Assembly (NCBI GenBank): GCA_016098155.1
Contig: JAAAJB010000654.1
Coordinates: 1-18,816 of the forward strand
Length of the DNA stretch: 18,816 nucleotides
Direction: 5' to 3'
From: Actinomortierella ambigua
Lineage: Eukaryota > Mortierellomycota > Mortierellomycetes > Mortierellales > Mortierellaceae
In this document: positions 11,901 through 18,816 of the stretch, in pieces
How positions within the stretch are numbered: position 1 is the stretch's first letter
Layout: each line of letters begins with the position of its first letter
Program-made: the position numbers and the translations under genes
The notes under the pieces: model-generated
Told to the model about the DNA's origin: nothing
What the model saw: only the letters and a program-made list of their open reading frames with translations
The model's database searches: none

Positions 11901-13142
11901 GATTCACGCGCCGTCAAACTCAAGTGCTGCCGCCACTGCTTCCATGAGACTTGTATTACATCCTGGTTCCATGCACCGTCAACTATTCTCAAGTGCCCCG
12001 TTTGCAGCGAATCCTGTTTACCAACACTTGGACGGCGTCGCCCGCAACAAGGCGTTGGCAACGAGGATGAGGAACGCAGTGCAGTATTTCCCAAGCTTGG
12101 ACCAGCCCCTGACGGCGTGATGGGCTATTACTTTGATCCACGGATGTGTGCCTATTACGTTTGGTTCACAATGCCAGGCCATGATACCTGGAGCTCTACC
12201 ACCACTTCCGGGCCGATGCTTGCTCGAGTTCCTGGTGAAAATCGGTTTGCGATCATCCCCTTTTCTGCAAGACTGGGACCCATGCTACTTATTCGTATGA
12301 TTGTGGCATTCAAGTTTGGCCACATGTTCCGCGTAGGCCGATCGCTAAGCCGTAATATGGACAATGTCGTCACCTGGAACGGTATTCATTGTCGGACAGA
12401 TCTTACCAATCGTTTCGGATTCGGCTTTCCACAACCCAGCTATGAAGCCAATGCCTGGGACGAACTCAACCAGAAGCACATCGCGATGAGTCTGACATCT
12501 CTACTGGAGTTTTTCTTGGGCCCACAGAGAAAGGAGAGAACTCTACCTTTCTCCTATCCTCTCTCATCATCAACCACGACAAAAACTATAGGAAGCGATA
12601 TAGTGCCCACCACTGTCGTCGGCGTAGGGGCCACTAATGCTCAGAATGACATGTTCGATAGAGAGGACGACCATGAGGTTGAGATGGAGATGTTCGACTG
12701 TGAGTACGAAGAAGTCGGGGAAGTCGAATCTCTGGGAGCATCTGCCTCTTGCACAGGATTGTCAACTTCAGTCACCAGTGCCACCGTCTCCCAACAACCC
12801 GCCCAGCAGCCGCCGCAACCACAGTACTCTTTTCAACGCCAACATCAAAAGCCAGTAGACTTTTGGCTGGACACCAATTCAAATTATTTTCATTCTCAGG
12901 ACGAAACTAGGAGAGAATTCGATGCCTTAGCTTGTGAGCATTCAAAAAAGATTGAGGAGGCCGTTCGGGTGCGCATGAGTCGAGGCATGCCCGTTGAAAA
13001 GGCGATAGAGGATGTCATGAATGTTGTTACTGGTCATAATGGCTCGGCGTCTCGTGAAGATCAAGAGCGGGATGACGGGCTACTGGCGTACACGAATCAC
13101 CAAGGTTTCTTTGACCCCAAATGTCCACTCATGTTTGGATGA
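8940..13142 (+). CDS. PARP-type ADP-ribosyltransferase fused to RING-Deltex (DTC) ubiquitin ligase
   Basis: Two exons, 8940-9856 and 10001-13142, encode 1,352 residues. Residues about 85-325 form a PARP catalytic domain of macroPARP type. The entry segment is VELLRNKVVWKRY (91-103), and the triad is H205 (LFHGTS), Y235 (GQGLYFSD) and E303 (NPLKEFVV), with the closing strand QVLPLCVISI in exon 2. A roughly 75-residue low-complexity insert (about 120-195) precedes the LFHGTS strand. Residues 471-640 look coiled-coil. The RING is C906-x2-C909, C949-x-H951, H954, C957 and C971-x2-C974. It is followed by a divergent DTC domain, about 1009-1140: PDGVM, FRVGRS, VTWNGIH (H1102), FGFPQPSY and WDEL (E1127). 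An acidic, Q/P/S/T-rich tail ends in a charged helix. Expected roles: NAD+-dependent ADP-ribosylation plus RING E3 activity with ADP-ribose binding by DTC. The start is the first ATG (TCCATGGCC). Domain calls are from motif recognition; the combined function is inference. Confidence 0.9.
9857..10000 (+). other. Intron inside the ADP-ribosyltransferase fold
   Basis: 144-nt GT-AG intron (donor GTAAGA, acceptor TTTGATATAG, with a poly-T run before it at about 9961-9970). It splits a valine codon four residues after the catalytic glutamate E303. The closing strand of the same domain lies at the start of exon 2, which ties the two exons to one protein. If retained, translation stops at once (GTG TAA), giving a 306-residue product without the RING-DTC part. 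Confidence 0.9.
11799..11996 (+). other. RING finger (RING-H2 type) in the fusion protein
   Basis: Residues 906-974. Putative zinc ligands are C906, C909, C949, H951, H954, C957, C971 and C974, that is C-x2-C-x39-C-x-H-x2-H-x2-C-x13-C-x2-C. Order and spacing fit a RING-H2 E3 ligase core. The C909-C949 loop is long and serine/threonine-rich. An extra Cys (C948) and C952 flank the third and fourth ligands and could substitute for them. Confidence 0.88.
12105..12500 (+). other. Deltex C-terminal (DTC)-like domain
   Basis: Residues about 1009-1140, about 35 residues after the RING, as in Deltex ligases. Matching landmarks to the animal DTC domain are P-x-G-x-M at the start (PDGVM), a hydrophobic helix followed by F-x-[VI]-G-x-S (FRVGRS), VVTWNGIH for VVWNEIHH, GFGFPQPSY for GHGYPDxNY, and DEL for AEL. 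The N-terminal half is shorter than in animal DTX proteins. The second His of the IHH motif is Cys, and the His of GHGYP is Phe (F1113). The family call is confident; the ligand-binding state is not. Confidence 0.85.
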
Positions 13143-13546
13143 CCCAGGAACTATACGACAGTGCTGCACTCTCCGCTGAACGTTGCTTGGAACGATAAAA
13201 AAAACCCACTTCGCAGGAACTTTGCACCCCCCCCCCCCCCCCCAAAAAAAAAAAAGAAAACGCAGCCATCTGAGCAAAGTCTACTTTATCATTAGTTATT
13301 CATCGACTGTGAATGTTGCTGTTTAAACCATTTGCGTTTCAATCGGCTAAGGATCAAACGTGCGATATGCACAGCCAACGATGAAACGGAACCAATTTTT
13401 TTAGAGGCGATGCCAAAGTCATTCCAAAAAGCGATCGACTTTGACTGCGCCGACCATAGCATCTGTTGTATAAAACAGGTGCGTGATGCATTTCATATCC
13501 CTTTCTCCACCACCTCTCTATTCCTCAACCAACACAAACCCCATAC
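13143..13546 (+). promoter_or_regulatory. Spacer upstream of SEC9 with TATA-like box
   Basis: 404 bp without a supportable gene. It contains the C17-A12 junction (13227-13255), then an AT-mixed stretch, then TATAAAA at 13469-13475, 71 bp upstream of the SEC9 ATG. A CT/CA-rich leader (13496-13546) follows. TATA position and leader composition fit a conventional core promoter. Confidence 0.5.
13227..13255. repeat. C17-A12 homopolymer junction
   Basis: Seventeen C (13227-13243) directly followed by twelve A (13244-13255), then G and four A. It lies in the spacer about 85 bp after the stop of the PARP-RING-DTC gene. The run lengths are likely imprecise or polymorphic, and the G17 complement could form a quadruplex-like structure. 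Confidence 0.85.
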
Positions 13547-14479
13547 ATGAGCTACGGCGGCAACCTTCACCGACGGGACCAGGGCTTGTATTCAAGACCA
13601 GGTGCTTTGTACCCCGATCATTCCGCTGCGTTAGTGCCCAACCGGCAACAGGACAGTAATAACACCTCGATAAGCTTCATTCGCAATACCGGCGAGGTCT
13701 TCAGTAATCACGACGCCTCGTCCCAGCCCACTTCAACTTACCAAGGCGTGACTGAGAAGGACGTCGCTCAAGTGCAGCAGCAGACTCGGACTGTACGCAA
13801 CGATACAGTACAGTCCCTCGAGAACTCCTATCGGACTCTACTTGAAGCGCAAGCAAGTGCTGATCGATCCCTGGTTGTTCTCGATGAAGGTGGGCGATCA
13901 CTGGAGAGCACAGGGCAGAACATCCAACGAGGACAGCTCCTGACCGACGTCGCCCTAGACAAGACTGTGGCCCTCAAGAAGGCGCAACGATCCATTTTTT
14001 CAGTTTCGATCAACAACCCTTTGACAGCGAGCAAGCGCAAGAAGAAGGAGAAGGAGCTGCAAGATCAAGCAAGAGAGCGCGCCCTCCGCAAAGCTCAGGA
14101 CGACGCTTTGGAGCGCGATCGGATCCGACAGGGAGAGGGACAGAGAAGTTTGTATGCACAGCCACCTACACAGCCCACGCCAGACCCTTATGGCACGCGG
14201 TCGTTCTACCCAAGCGGATTCAACAGAGGCCACTTGACGGCGGAGCAGCAGCTCTACTCATTCGAGAACACCGCCGAGGACAACTTGAACGAGGAAAAGA
14301 TTGATTACATGATCACAGAGTGTATTCCTGGCGCCGTGTCGACTTTGCGTGAGAGAGCGCTTGCCATGCAAGCGGAGGTTCACCGGCAGAACGAGGTGAT
14401 CGATCGATTGCGGGACGACGTTACTTGTCTAACAGGAGAAGTGGAGCATACTACCAGGCAGCTACGACATGCCAAGTAA
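13547..14479 (+). CDS. SEC9: Sec9/SNAP-25-like Qbc-SNARE
   Basis: 310-residue, intronless t-SNARE light chain expected on the plasma membrane, pairing with a syntaxin (Sso) and a synaptobrevin (Snc) to drive exocytic fusion. The N-terminus (1-70) is polar and disordered. The first SNARE helix (Qb, about 75-145) contains RSLVVLDEGGRSL, then VALKKAQRSIFSV and a NNPL-K-R/K-rich segment, which aligns with yeast Sec9 (ELKKLNRSI, SNPF, RRRRE). A basic helical linker follows. The second helix (Qc, about 245-305) is introduced by YSFEN and has LRERALAMQAEVHRQNEVIDRL, with the ionic-layer glutamine Q281. In the first helix the position equivalent to the ionic-layer glutamine is G115. There are no palmitoylatable cysteine cluster and no membrane segment, as in Sec9. 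The ATG at 13547 follows a TATA box at 13469. Confidence 0.9.
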   Translation: MSYGGNLHRRDQGLYSRPGALYPDHSAALVPNRQQDSNNTSISFIRNTGEVFSNHDASSQPTSTYQGVTEKDVAQVQQQTRTVRNDTVQSLENSYRTLLEAQASADRSLVVLDEGGRSLESTGQNIQRGQLLTDVALDKTVALKKAQRSIFSVSINNPLTASKRKKKEKELQDQARERALRKAQDDALERDRIRQGEGQRSLYAQPPTQPTPDPYGTRSFYPSGFNRGHLTAEQQLYSFENTAEDNLNEEKIDYMITECIPGAVSTLRERALAMQAEVHRQNEVIDRLRDDVTCLTGEVEHTTRQLRHAK

Positions 14480-14603
14480 ACTTTATATTATTAATAATGT
14501 TTTTATTTTTTCTTGGGAAGGGTAAAGGAAACACACCACGAAAGAATAAAGACTGTATGGAGTGACAATATAAGAAAAAAAAAACAAAGCAGAGCTATTG
14601 TGT
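14480..14603. terminator. Convergent 3' ends of SEC9 and the lyase gene
   Basis: 124-bp spacer between two converging genes. An AATAAA signal at about 14545 could serve SEC9, and TTTATT near 14502 is an AATAAA on the minus strand for the lyase. A perfect AT palindrome ATTATTAATAAT occurs at about 14486-14497. The 3' ends of the two transcripts probably overlap. Confidence 0.55.
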
Positions 14604-15669
14604 CTAGAGTTTCACCACAACCGGGTATTCTTTACGCACAGAGTTGAAACACTTGACACGCTGTTGATTGTGAACAGCCTTCCTCAGGTCGTCGACCGAA
14701 ATGACTTGCTCCTTGAGTTTGCCTTCCGCCAGCAGTTTGCGACGCATCGTTCCCGCAAGTAAACCTGACGACAAAGGCGGTGTGATCCATAGGCCTTCCT
14801 CGGTCTCGATAGCAATGTTGGCGATTGTCGTCTCCGTGATCTCATTGTCTTCATTGAACAACAACACATCCATGGGGGTGCTGGGGTCTGCACTGGGTGT
14901 CCCAACTGGCGGTAGTTTGGTTCGCTCGCGTGCTTCATCGTACACAGCCCGTTGTGTTGTTTTGTGACGCAGAAAGATGTTTTCTCGCGGCGTTGGAACA
15001 GAGTCCAACACAATGACCTTGCAAGTCTCTAGAGAGCGTCAGACGAAGGAGTTAATAAGCAGGAAGTTCTTTCGCGCCACCGCTGAAGAAACACGCAAAG
15101 CACCCATTCCCTACCAGAAAAAGAAGTCGTCTCAGATGGCATACGGCTCGACTGAATAGTGATAGCACCATCGAAATCGAGTAAAACTCTGAGCTGTAAA
15201 AGTTGAAAAAAGAAATGCGGCGCTCAGTCATTACGAGAAGCACAAGGTGTGCATCCTCAAGATTCTCCTTCTCTTTCTGCGTCTCTGTCTTGTTGATTCA
15301 TACCCTCTGGCGACTTTCTTTGCCAGCGCGATGGATAGCCGCATCCAGCTTTGTGGAAATTTCCGATCTTGTTGGTATCAAGTCCTGCAGAAATACATCT
15401 GGCTTTGAAGCAAAAAATGGTGCCAGCTCCTTTGCTGACCCGATCATGCGGTCACAGTGGTAGTCGAGCAAGAACACGCCACCTAGCGGAGAGTAGATAA
15501 CCATTGGATGGTTTAGAGAGTTGCTACGGTATGGCTGCCTGATATCGTGGGAAGCAGCCACTACACATGGCCCTCACGAGGGAAGGAGCAGCAACAAGAA
15601 AAAGGTGTCCTTGCCTTGCGGGTCATACAGAATGGTCTCGAGCAGTTGCACTTCCGTCATTGTGGCCAT
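14604..15669 (-). CDS. ABZ2: 4-amino-4-deoxychorismate lyase (class IV aminotransferase fold)
   Basis: PLP enzyme that converts aminodeoxychorismate to p-aminobenzoate and pyruvate in folate synthesis. Minus-strand exons are 15669-15615, 15482-15304, 15193-15115 and 15028-14604, giving 245 residues, near the PabC/Abz2 size. The first join makes ETILYDPQGGVFLLDYHCDRM-like sequence, the canonical N-terminal strand and H-x2-R/M element. The third exon gives RVLLDFDGAITI. The last exon has LRHKTTQRAVYDEAR (probable PLP lysine in HKTT), EITETTIANIAI, WITPPLSSGLLAGTMR and a C-terminal KCFNSVRKEYPVVV, all family landmarks. Intron 1 (15483-15614) is GC-AG; the other two (15194-15303 and 15029-15114) are GT-AG. 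Branched-chain or D-amino-acid transaminase is a less likely alternative, since KCFNSVR near the C-terminus is typical of the lyase. Confidence 0.87.
15483..15614 (-). other. GC-AG intron in the lyase gene
   Basis: Read on the minus strand, exon 1 ends CCGCAAG and the intron begins GCAAGG, the strong consensus of non-canonical GC donors; it ends CCGCTAG. Splicing joins DPQ-G to GVFLLDYH exactly as the family requires. I found no GT donor in a usable phase that preserves the ILYDP segment. Confidence 0.78.
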
Positions 15670-15798
15670 CGTTATATAAAAGAAAAAAGTGAATAAGGAA
15701 CCTTGAGAAGATTGCGCCCAGAAAACAAGTCACGATGCCTGCTTTCTTAAAAACACGCATTCCACACCCAACCCACATCTCTCGAAACTCCAACCAAG
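15670..15798. promoter_or_regulatory. Bidirectional promoter (lyase / THO1)
   Basis: 129 bp separate the divergent start codons. TATATAAAAG at 15673-15682 reads toward THO1, about 116 bp before its ATG; it lies almost at the lyase start codon, so it probably serves only the + strand gene. The right half is C/A-rich and pyrimidine-rich (CCACACCCAACCCACATCTC), a typical leader. Both genes must share or overlap control elements. Confidence 0.65.
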
Positions 15799-18154
15799 AT
15801 GCAGACTGACTCGCCATTCATCCCGTTGCAGCAAGCAAGCAGCACCATCGCCACTATCGTCGAACAGGCCAAGGACAGTGTGCTTCCTTCGGATGCTGCA
15901 TCTGGTGACGCCTCACACACAAGCATCAACACCGCGTTTGCCTCTCTACCGACCACCTTCTATGACAGAGCTGTCAATATTCAGCTGAAGCCTGTCCTGG
16001 AAGGCTTTCCCAGTCTGGAGCTTGCATACTTCTTGGAGGTCGCATTCCGACTGCATCTACTCGCCGCACAGGTAGTGCTTTCCCCCCCCCTCAGTTGCTA
16101 TCTTCATGTTTACTGTTGTGCATGTTCTCGTGCTTAACAATTTTTTTATTGTTATCATTGTTTTTGGCTGGACTCGTGTAGAGCAAATTGGTATCCCGTT
16201 CGATAGAGCTCAAAGTCCACCTCTTTCAGACTCTTGACCTCTTGCTTCGTTGCCAAGAACTTGGCCTCTGTGAAGACGGGGTGCCATTGGCACTGATGGG
16301 AGAAGTCCTGGATCTTCAAGCTATCGACAACTGCGAGTCCGTCTATGAGTACCTAGAGCTGCGGAAGGAGCGGTTGACAGTGGTACGTTGAAAGGAGGCA
16401 TGGCATGCACCAATGGTCGAGATCATTACCATGTACAGGAGATGGAGGCTGTTTGTTTGAGCTATGATGTTTCTGCGACACCTTATCACTCGCTCTAGAG
16501 ATAACCCTTCGAAGCCTAACATCCCGTCTGTCCATGCTTTCGACTTGTCTATTAGGGCATGGAACCAAATAGAGGGAAAGGACTGACGTTACTTCGGCTG
16601 TGTAATGAGCTTTTGAAACGTTTGTCAAGGGCGAAGAATACAGTGTTCTGCGGCCGCATCCTAGTCTTCTTGGCAGGCGCGTTTCCTCCCAGCGAACAGT
16701 CCGGCGTCAACAAGCGAGGCGAATACAACACTGAGAACGTTACCGTCATCGAGGACGAAGAGACATGTGTCGTGCCAGAGATTTCAGAATCTGCCATGGA
16801 CATCGATGATGGTAAGTGGGCAAGGACAGTTGTAACAATGATCAGGACTTAAGTGAATAATGAAGACTGAAGGCTAAATCAACTCCCTTCTTTGTATGGA
16901 CATTGTCAAACAATCCAACAAACAAAAAATACAGGTAAACGCCCACCGACTACCTCAGAGATGACAACGCCAACCCGTGCGGACTGGGAGTTCTACCGGC
17001 AGTTTTGGGGACTTCAAGAGTTTTTCAGCAACCCCGCTGTCCTGGCCAACTCTTCGGAAAAGCAGGCAGCTCTGCTCAAGGGCATGGAGGACGCATTGGC
17101 TCGCTTCACCGAAGTGAACGATGAAAGAAGACGCTTAGCGGCCAAAGGCGAAGTCGTAGCAGCAGGAGTGGCAGCAGGAGTGATGTCCAGCGACGCAAAG
17201 GAGGACTCGAAGGAGGACGCCAGGGATGCTGTGGTACCAAAGTCTAAGCGGAGGCATGCTACTGCATTTGGATCGAGGGCAGCTGCGGAGGCGACCTCGA
17301 GCACCTACTTTCCAAAGTTTCTGACCAGCCCAGCTCTACTCAAGCTCGAGATTTCGGACCCATATTTCCGGCGACATATTTTGCTGCAGTTTCTGATCAT
17401 GATCGACTTCCTGCTTGATCATGCAGAAGACCCACAAAAAGACTGGAGCGCGACTCTGAACAAGGCGATGATCCCTGCCTGGACCGTAGACACTGGAATG
17501 ACAACATGGGCAGCAGATTTTCGCAGGCGCATTGGCAGAGAGCTGGCGGCAACGAGTATGTCGGCGAGTGGCAGTGGCCGTGGCTTCACGCTGACAGTCA
17601 AGAACACACTGATACACGAGAAGAGCTGGATCCAATGGAAGGCCGAAAACTGCAAGCCTTTCGAGAAGGCATGTATGGATTCGTCGAGTGTACATACCAA
17701 GACTGCGGCGCGGAAGAGGCAGGAGCAACGGATCGAGCCCGTTGAGTTCAAGCGATCGATGGGCTGTGCGTCATTGACCGAGTTGTGGGAGACCAGCGTG
17801 GAATCCGATTTTTGGGGCGAGGTCACGATGACCAATGGTCACATGCCCAAGGACGTGGTCAGCGACTATCTCAACGGCGTCGATCGTATCAATCGGATCA
17901 TGCCCATTCAGAGGAAGAACATGGGCATGCGGCCGATGACTCCAGAAGAAAGTCAGGAGAGAGACAAGTCCCAGCTCTACAAGGCATTGCGTCTCGGCTC
18001 TGAGTTTAGTCTGCACTTGTACAATCAGGTTGTTAATGCCCCCAACGGCATCTTCACTATCAAAGACCTTACAGCGGCGATGAAGAAGGACGAGGAGCTG
18101 GAAAAGGAGATTGCCGCGAACGGAGGCAAGCTTCCGCCTCGACAGCCACCCCAG

Positions 18155-18186
<32 letters not shown>

Positions 18187-18565
18187 ACAACAACAACAAC
18201 AACAACTACAACAACAACAACAACAACAACAGCAACAACCTTCGTTGACGCAGCCAAGCTCCACACCAGACACCACCACAAGCAATGCCAATGCAGCTGT
18301 AGTCTCGATCACCATCGACAAGGCAGAGCCTGAGTCTCAAGCAGCTGAAGCGTCTGATCATGCAGGCGAAGGGTCGTCAGATCATGCACATACATCATCC
18401 TCTACACCTATTGGCGTCCTTTCTGACAACGATGAGCCTGAAGTCAAGGACTCCAGTGCGCCGCCAGAGGCTTCAGCAATGGAGGTTGACAAGGATCGCA
18501 CAGGTCTCGGAATCGTCGTTGTAAAGGACGAAAGCAATGACGGCAAAGGAGAAGCTCAGGCATAG
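15799..18565 (+). CDS. HPR1: THO complex subunit 1 (THOC1/Hpr1)
   Basis: Core subunit of the nuclear THO/TREX complex, which couples transcription elongation to mRNP assembly and export and limits R-loops. Exons are 15799-16071, 16182-16382, 16556-16811 and 16935-18565, all GT-AG and phase-consistent, giving 786 residues (human about 657, yeast about 752). THOC1 blocks appear in order: [13 protein letters not shown] (exon 2), [12 protein letters not shown] and NTVFCGRI and ENVTV (exon 3), [11 protein letters not shown] (about 267), FPKFLTSP and [10 protein letters not shown] (about 390), a W-x2-WK motif ([10 protein letters not shown]) and LTELWE. The usual human C-terminal death domain is not visible. 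Instead the C-terminus has a glutamine tract (650-678) and an acidic S/T/E-rich tail to 786. It diverges from the lyase gene across a short shared promoter. Confidence 0.92.
18152..18238 (+). repeat. Polyglutamine-coding tract in THO1
   Basis: 29 codons: 18 Gln, one Leu (CTA), 10 Gln. The 5' part mixes CAG and CAA while the 3' part is mostly CAA. It lies after the structured THO region (residues 650-678), directly following RQPP. Long antisense open frames of Val/Cys/Leu over it are repeat artefacts. Confidence 0.92.
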
Positions 18566-18599
18566 AAAAAATCTATACTATTAAAAAATTATTAGGAAA

Positions 18600-18638
18600 A
18601 TGACGTCATAAACCTGCAACCAGACAGGTGCTACGTCA
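18600..18638. promoter_or_regulatory. Two CRE/ATF-like sites
   Basis: A perfect 10-bp palindrome ATGACGTCAT (18600-18609) holds the full TGACGTCA bZIP (CREB/ATF) site, and TACGTCA follows at 18632-18638. They lie about 35 bp after the THO1 stop and just upstream of a candidate start at 18660. They may control the downstream gene; an AATAAA at about 18643 could end THO1 transcripts. Confidence 0.5.
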
Positions 18639-18659
18639 TTTAAATAAAGAAAAAATATA

Positions 18660-18816
18660 ATGACTGCTATCCGTCCCACATCGCAATCATCAACATGCCT
18701 CCATGCTCTGATCCTGAATGTCGTGTCTGCCGAGGATTGCCTTGCGCGTCTTCAGCAAGGTGTGTGTTTGATGTACGCTCTCCCCCGCTTCCTCTACCTG
18801 TTACCACCGACCCTGA
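18660..18816 (+). CDS. Possible 5' end of a further gene (partial, unknown)
   Basis: An ATG at 18660 opens a frame that stays open to the window end (52 codons). It begins MTAIRPTSQSS and continues with a helical-looking segment (LILNVVSAEDCLARLQQ). A possible donor, CAAG|GTGTGT, occurs at 18759/18760, so the first exon may be only about 33 codons. I do not recognise the family. A second frame from ATG 18694 is Cys-rich and ends at the last base; it is a less likely alternative. The two CRE-like sites upstream support a promoter here. Confidence 0.35.
   Translation, partial: MTAIRPTSQSSTCLHALILNVVSAEDCLARLQQGVCLMYALPRFLYLLPPTL

Noticed and set aside
10178..12373. Several 60-130 codon frames antisense to or overlapping exon 2 of the fusion gene
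   Set aside because: Exon 2 is one 3.1-kb open frame with recognisable domains; the others are shadows.
8940..13142. Two separate genes: a 306-residue PARP ending at TAA 9858 and a ligase starting at an internal ATG
   Set aside because: The first frame stops before the last strand of the transferase fold, and that strand opens exon 2 behind a good GT-AG intron in correct phase.
13332..13546. Open frame before SEC9 as an N-terminal extension or separate small gene
   Set aside because: It runs across a TATA box and a leader-like pyrimidine stretch, and has no recognisable protein character.
18025..18321. Long antisense frames rich in Cys or Val over the THO1 glutamine tract
   Set aside because: CAA/CAG repeats stay open in every antisense frame; these are repeat shadows.
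1..18816. CRISPR arrays, insertion sequences, transposons, tRNA or rRNA genes
   Set aside because: I saw no direct-repeat arrays, transposase or reverse transcriptase frames, terminal repeats, or tRNA A/B boxes on either strand.

Overview
The window looks like a compact eukaryotic, probably fungal, chromosome segment. Genes carry short spliceosomal introns (about 85-150 nt, GT-AG with one GC-AG), spacers are 120-400 bp, and there are homopolymer and CT-rich tracts. The gene set fits a fungus: an ECM29 proteasome adaptor, a Sec9/SNAP-25 t-SNARE that aligns best with yeast Sec9, an Abz2/PabC-like aminodeoxychorismate lyase (folate synthesis) and a THO complex subunit 1. A PARP-type ADP-ribosyltransferase and a Deltex C-terminal domain would be unexpected in budding yeast. 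I favour an early-diverging filamentous fungus (Mucoromycota/Mortierellomycota-like), but that placement is inference.

Layout: 1-1523 has no gene I can support and ends in a CT-rich leader. 1524-8588 (+) is ECM29, which I resolve into 14 exons giving 1,861 residues, the normal family length. 8940-13142 (+) is a two-exon gene for a 1,352-residue protein. It has an N-terminal PARP-type ADP-ribosyltransferase domain, a long uncharacterised coiled-coil middle, a RING finger, a divergent Deltex C-terminal (DTC) domain and an acidic/low-complexity tail. 13547-14479 (+) is an intronless Sec9-like Qbc-SNARE. 14604-15669 (-) is aminodeoxychorismate lyase in four exons, convergent with SEC9. 15799-18565 (+) is THO1/HPR1 in four exons, divergent from the lyase across a 129-bp spacer and carrying a 29-codon glutamine-rich tract. 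A possible further gene starts near 18660 and runs off the end, preceded by two CRE-like sites.

The most interesting item is the PARP-RING-DTC protein. In animals, ADP-ribosylation and Deltex ubiquitin ligase activity meet in a two-protein complex (PARP9 with DTX3L). Here both catalytic modules sit in one polypeptide, and the only intron falls inside the transferase fold, so the fusion is hard to explain as two mis-joined genes. It points to a self-contained 'write ADP-ribose, then read and ubiquitylate' enzyme. The other genes are housekeeping genes with no evident pathway link, although ECM29 (proteasome) lies immediately upstream.
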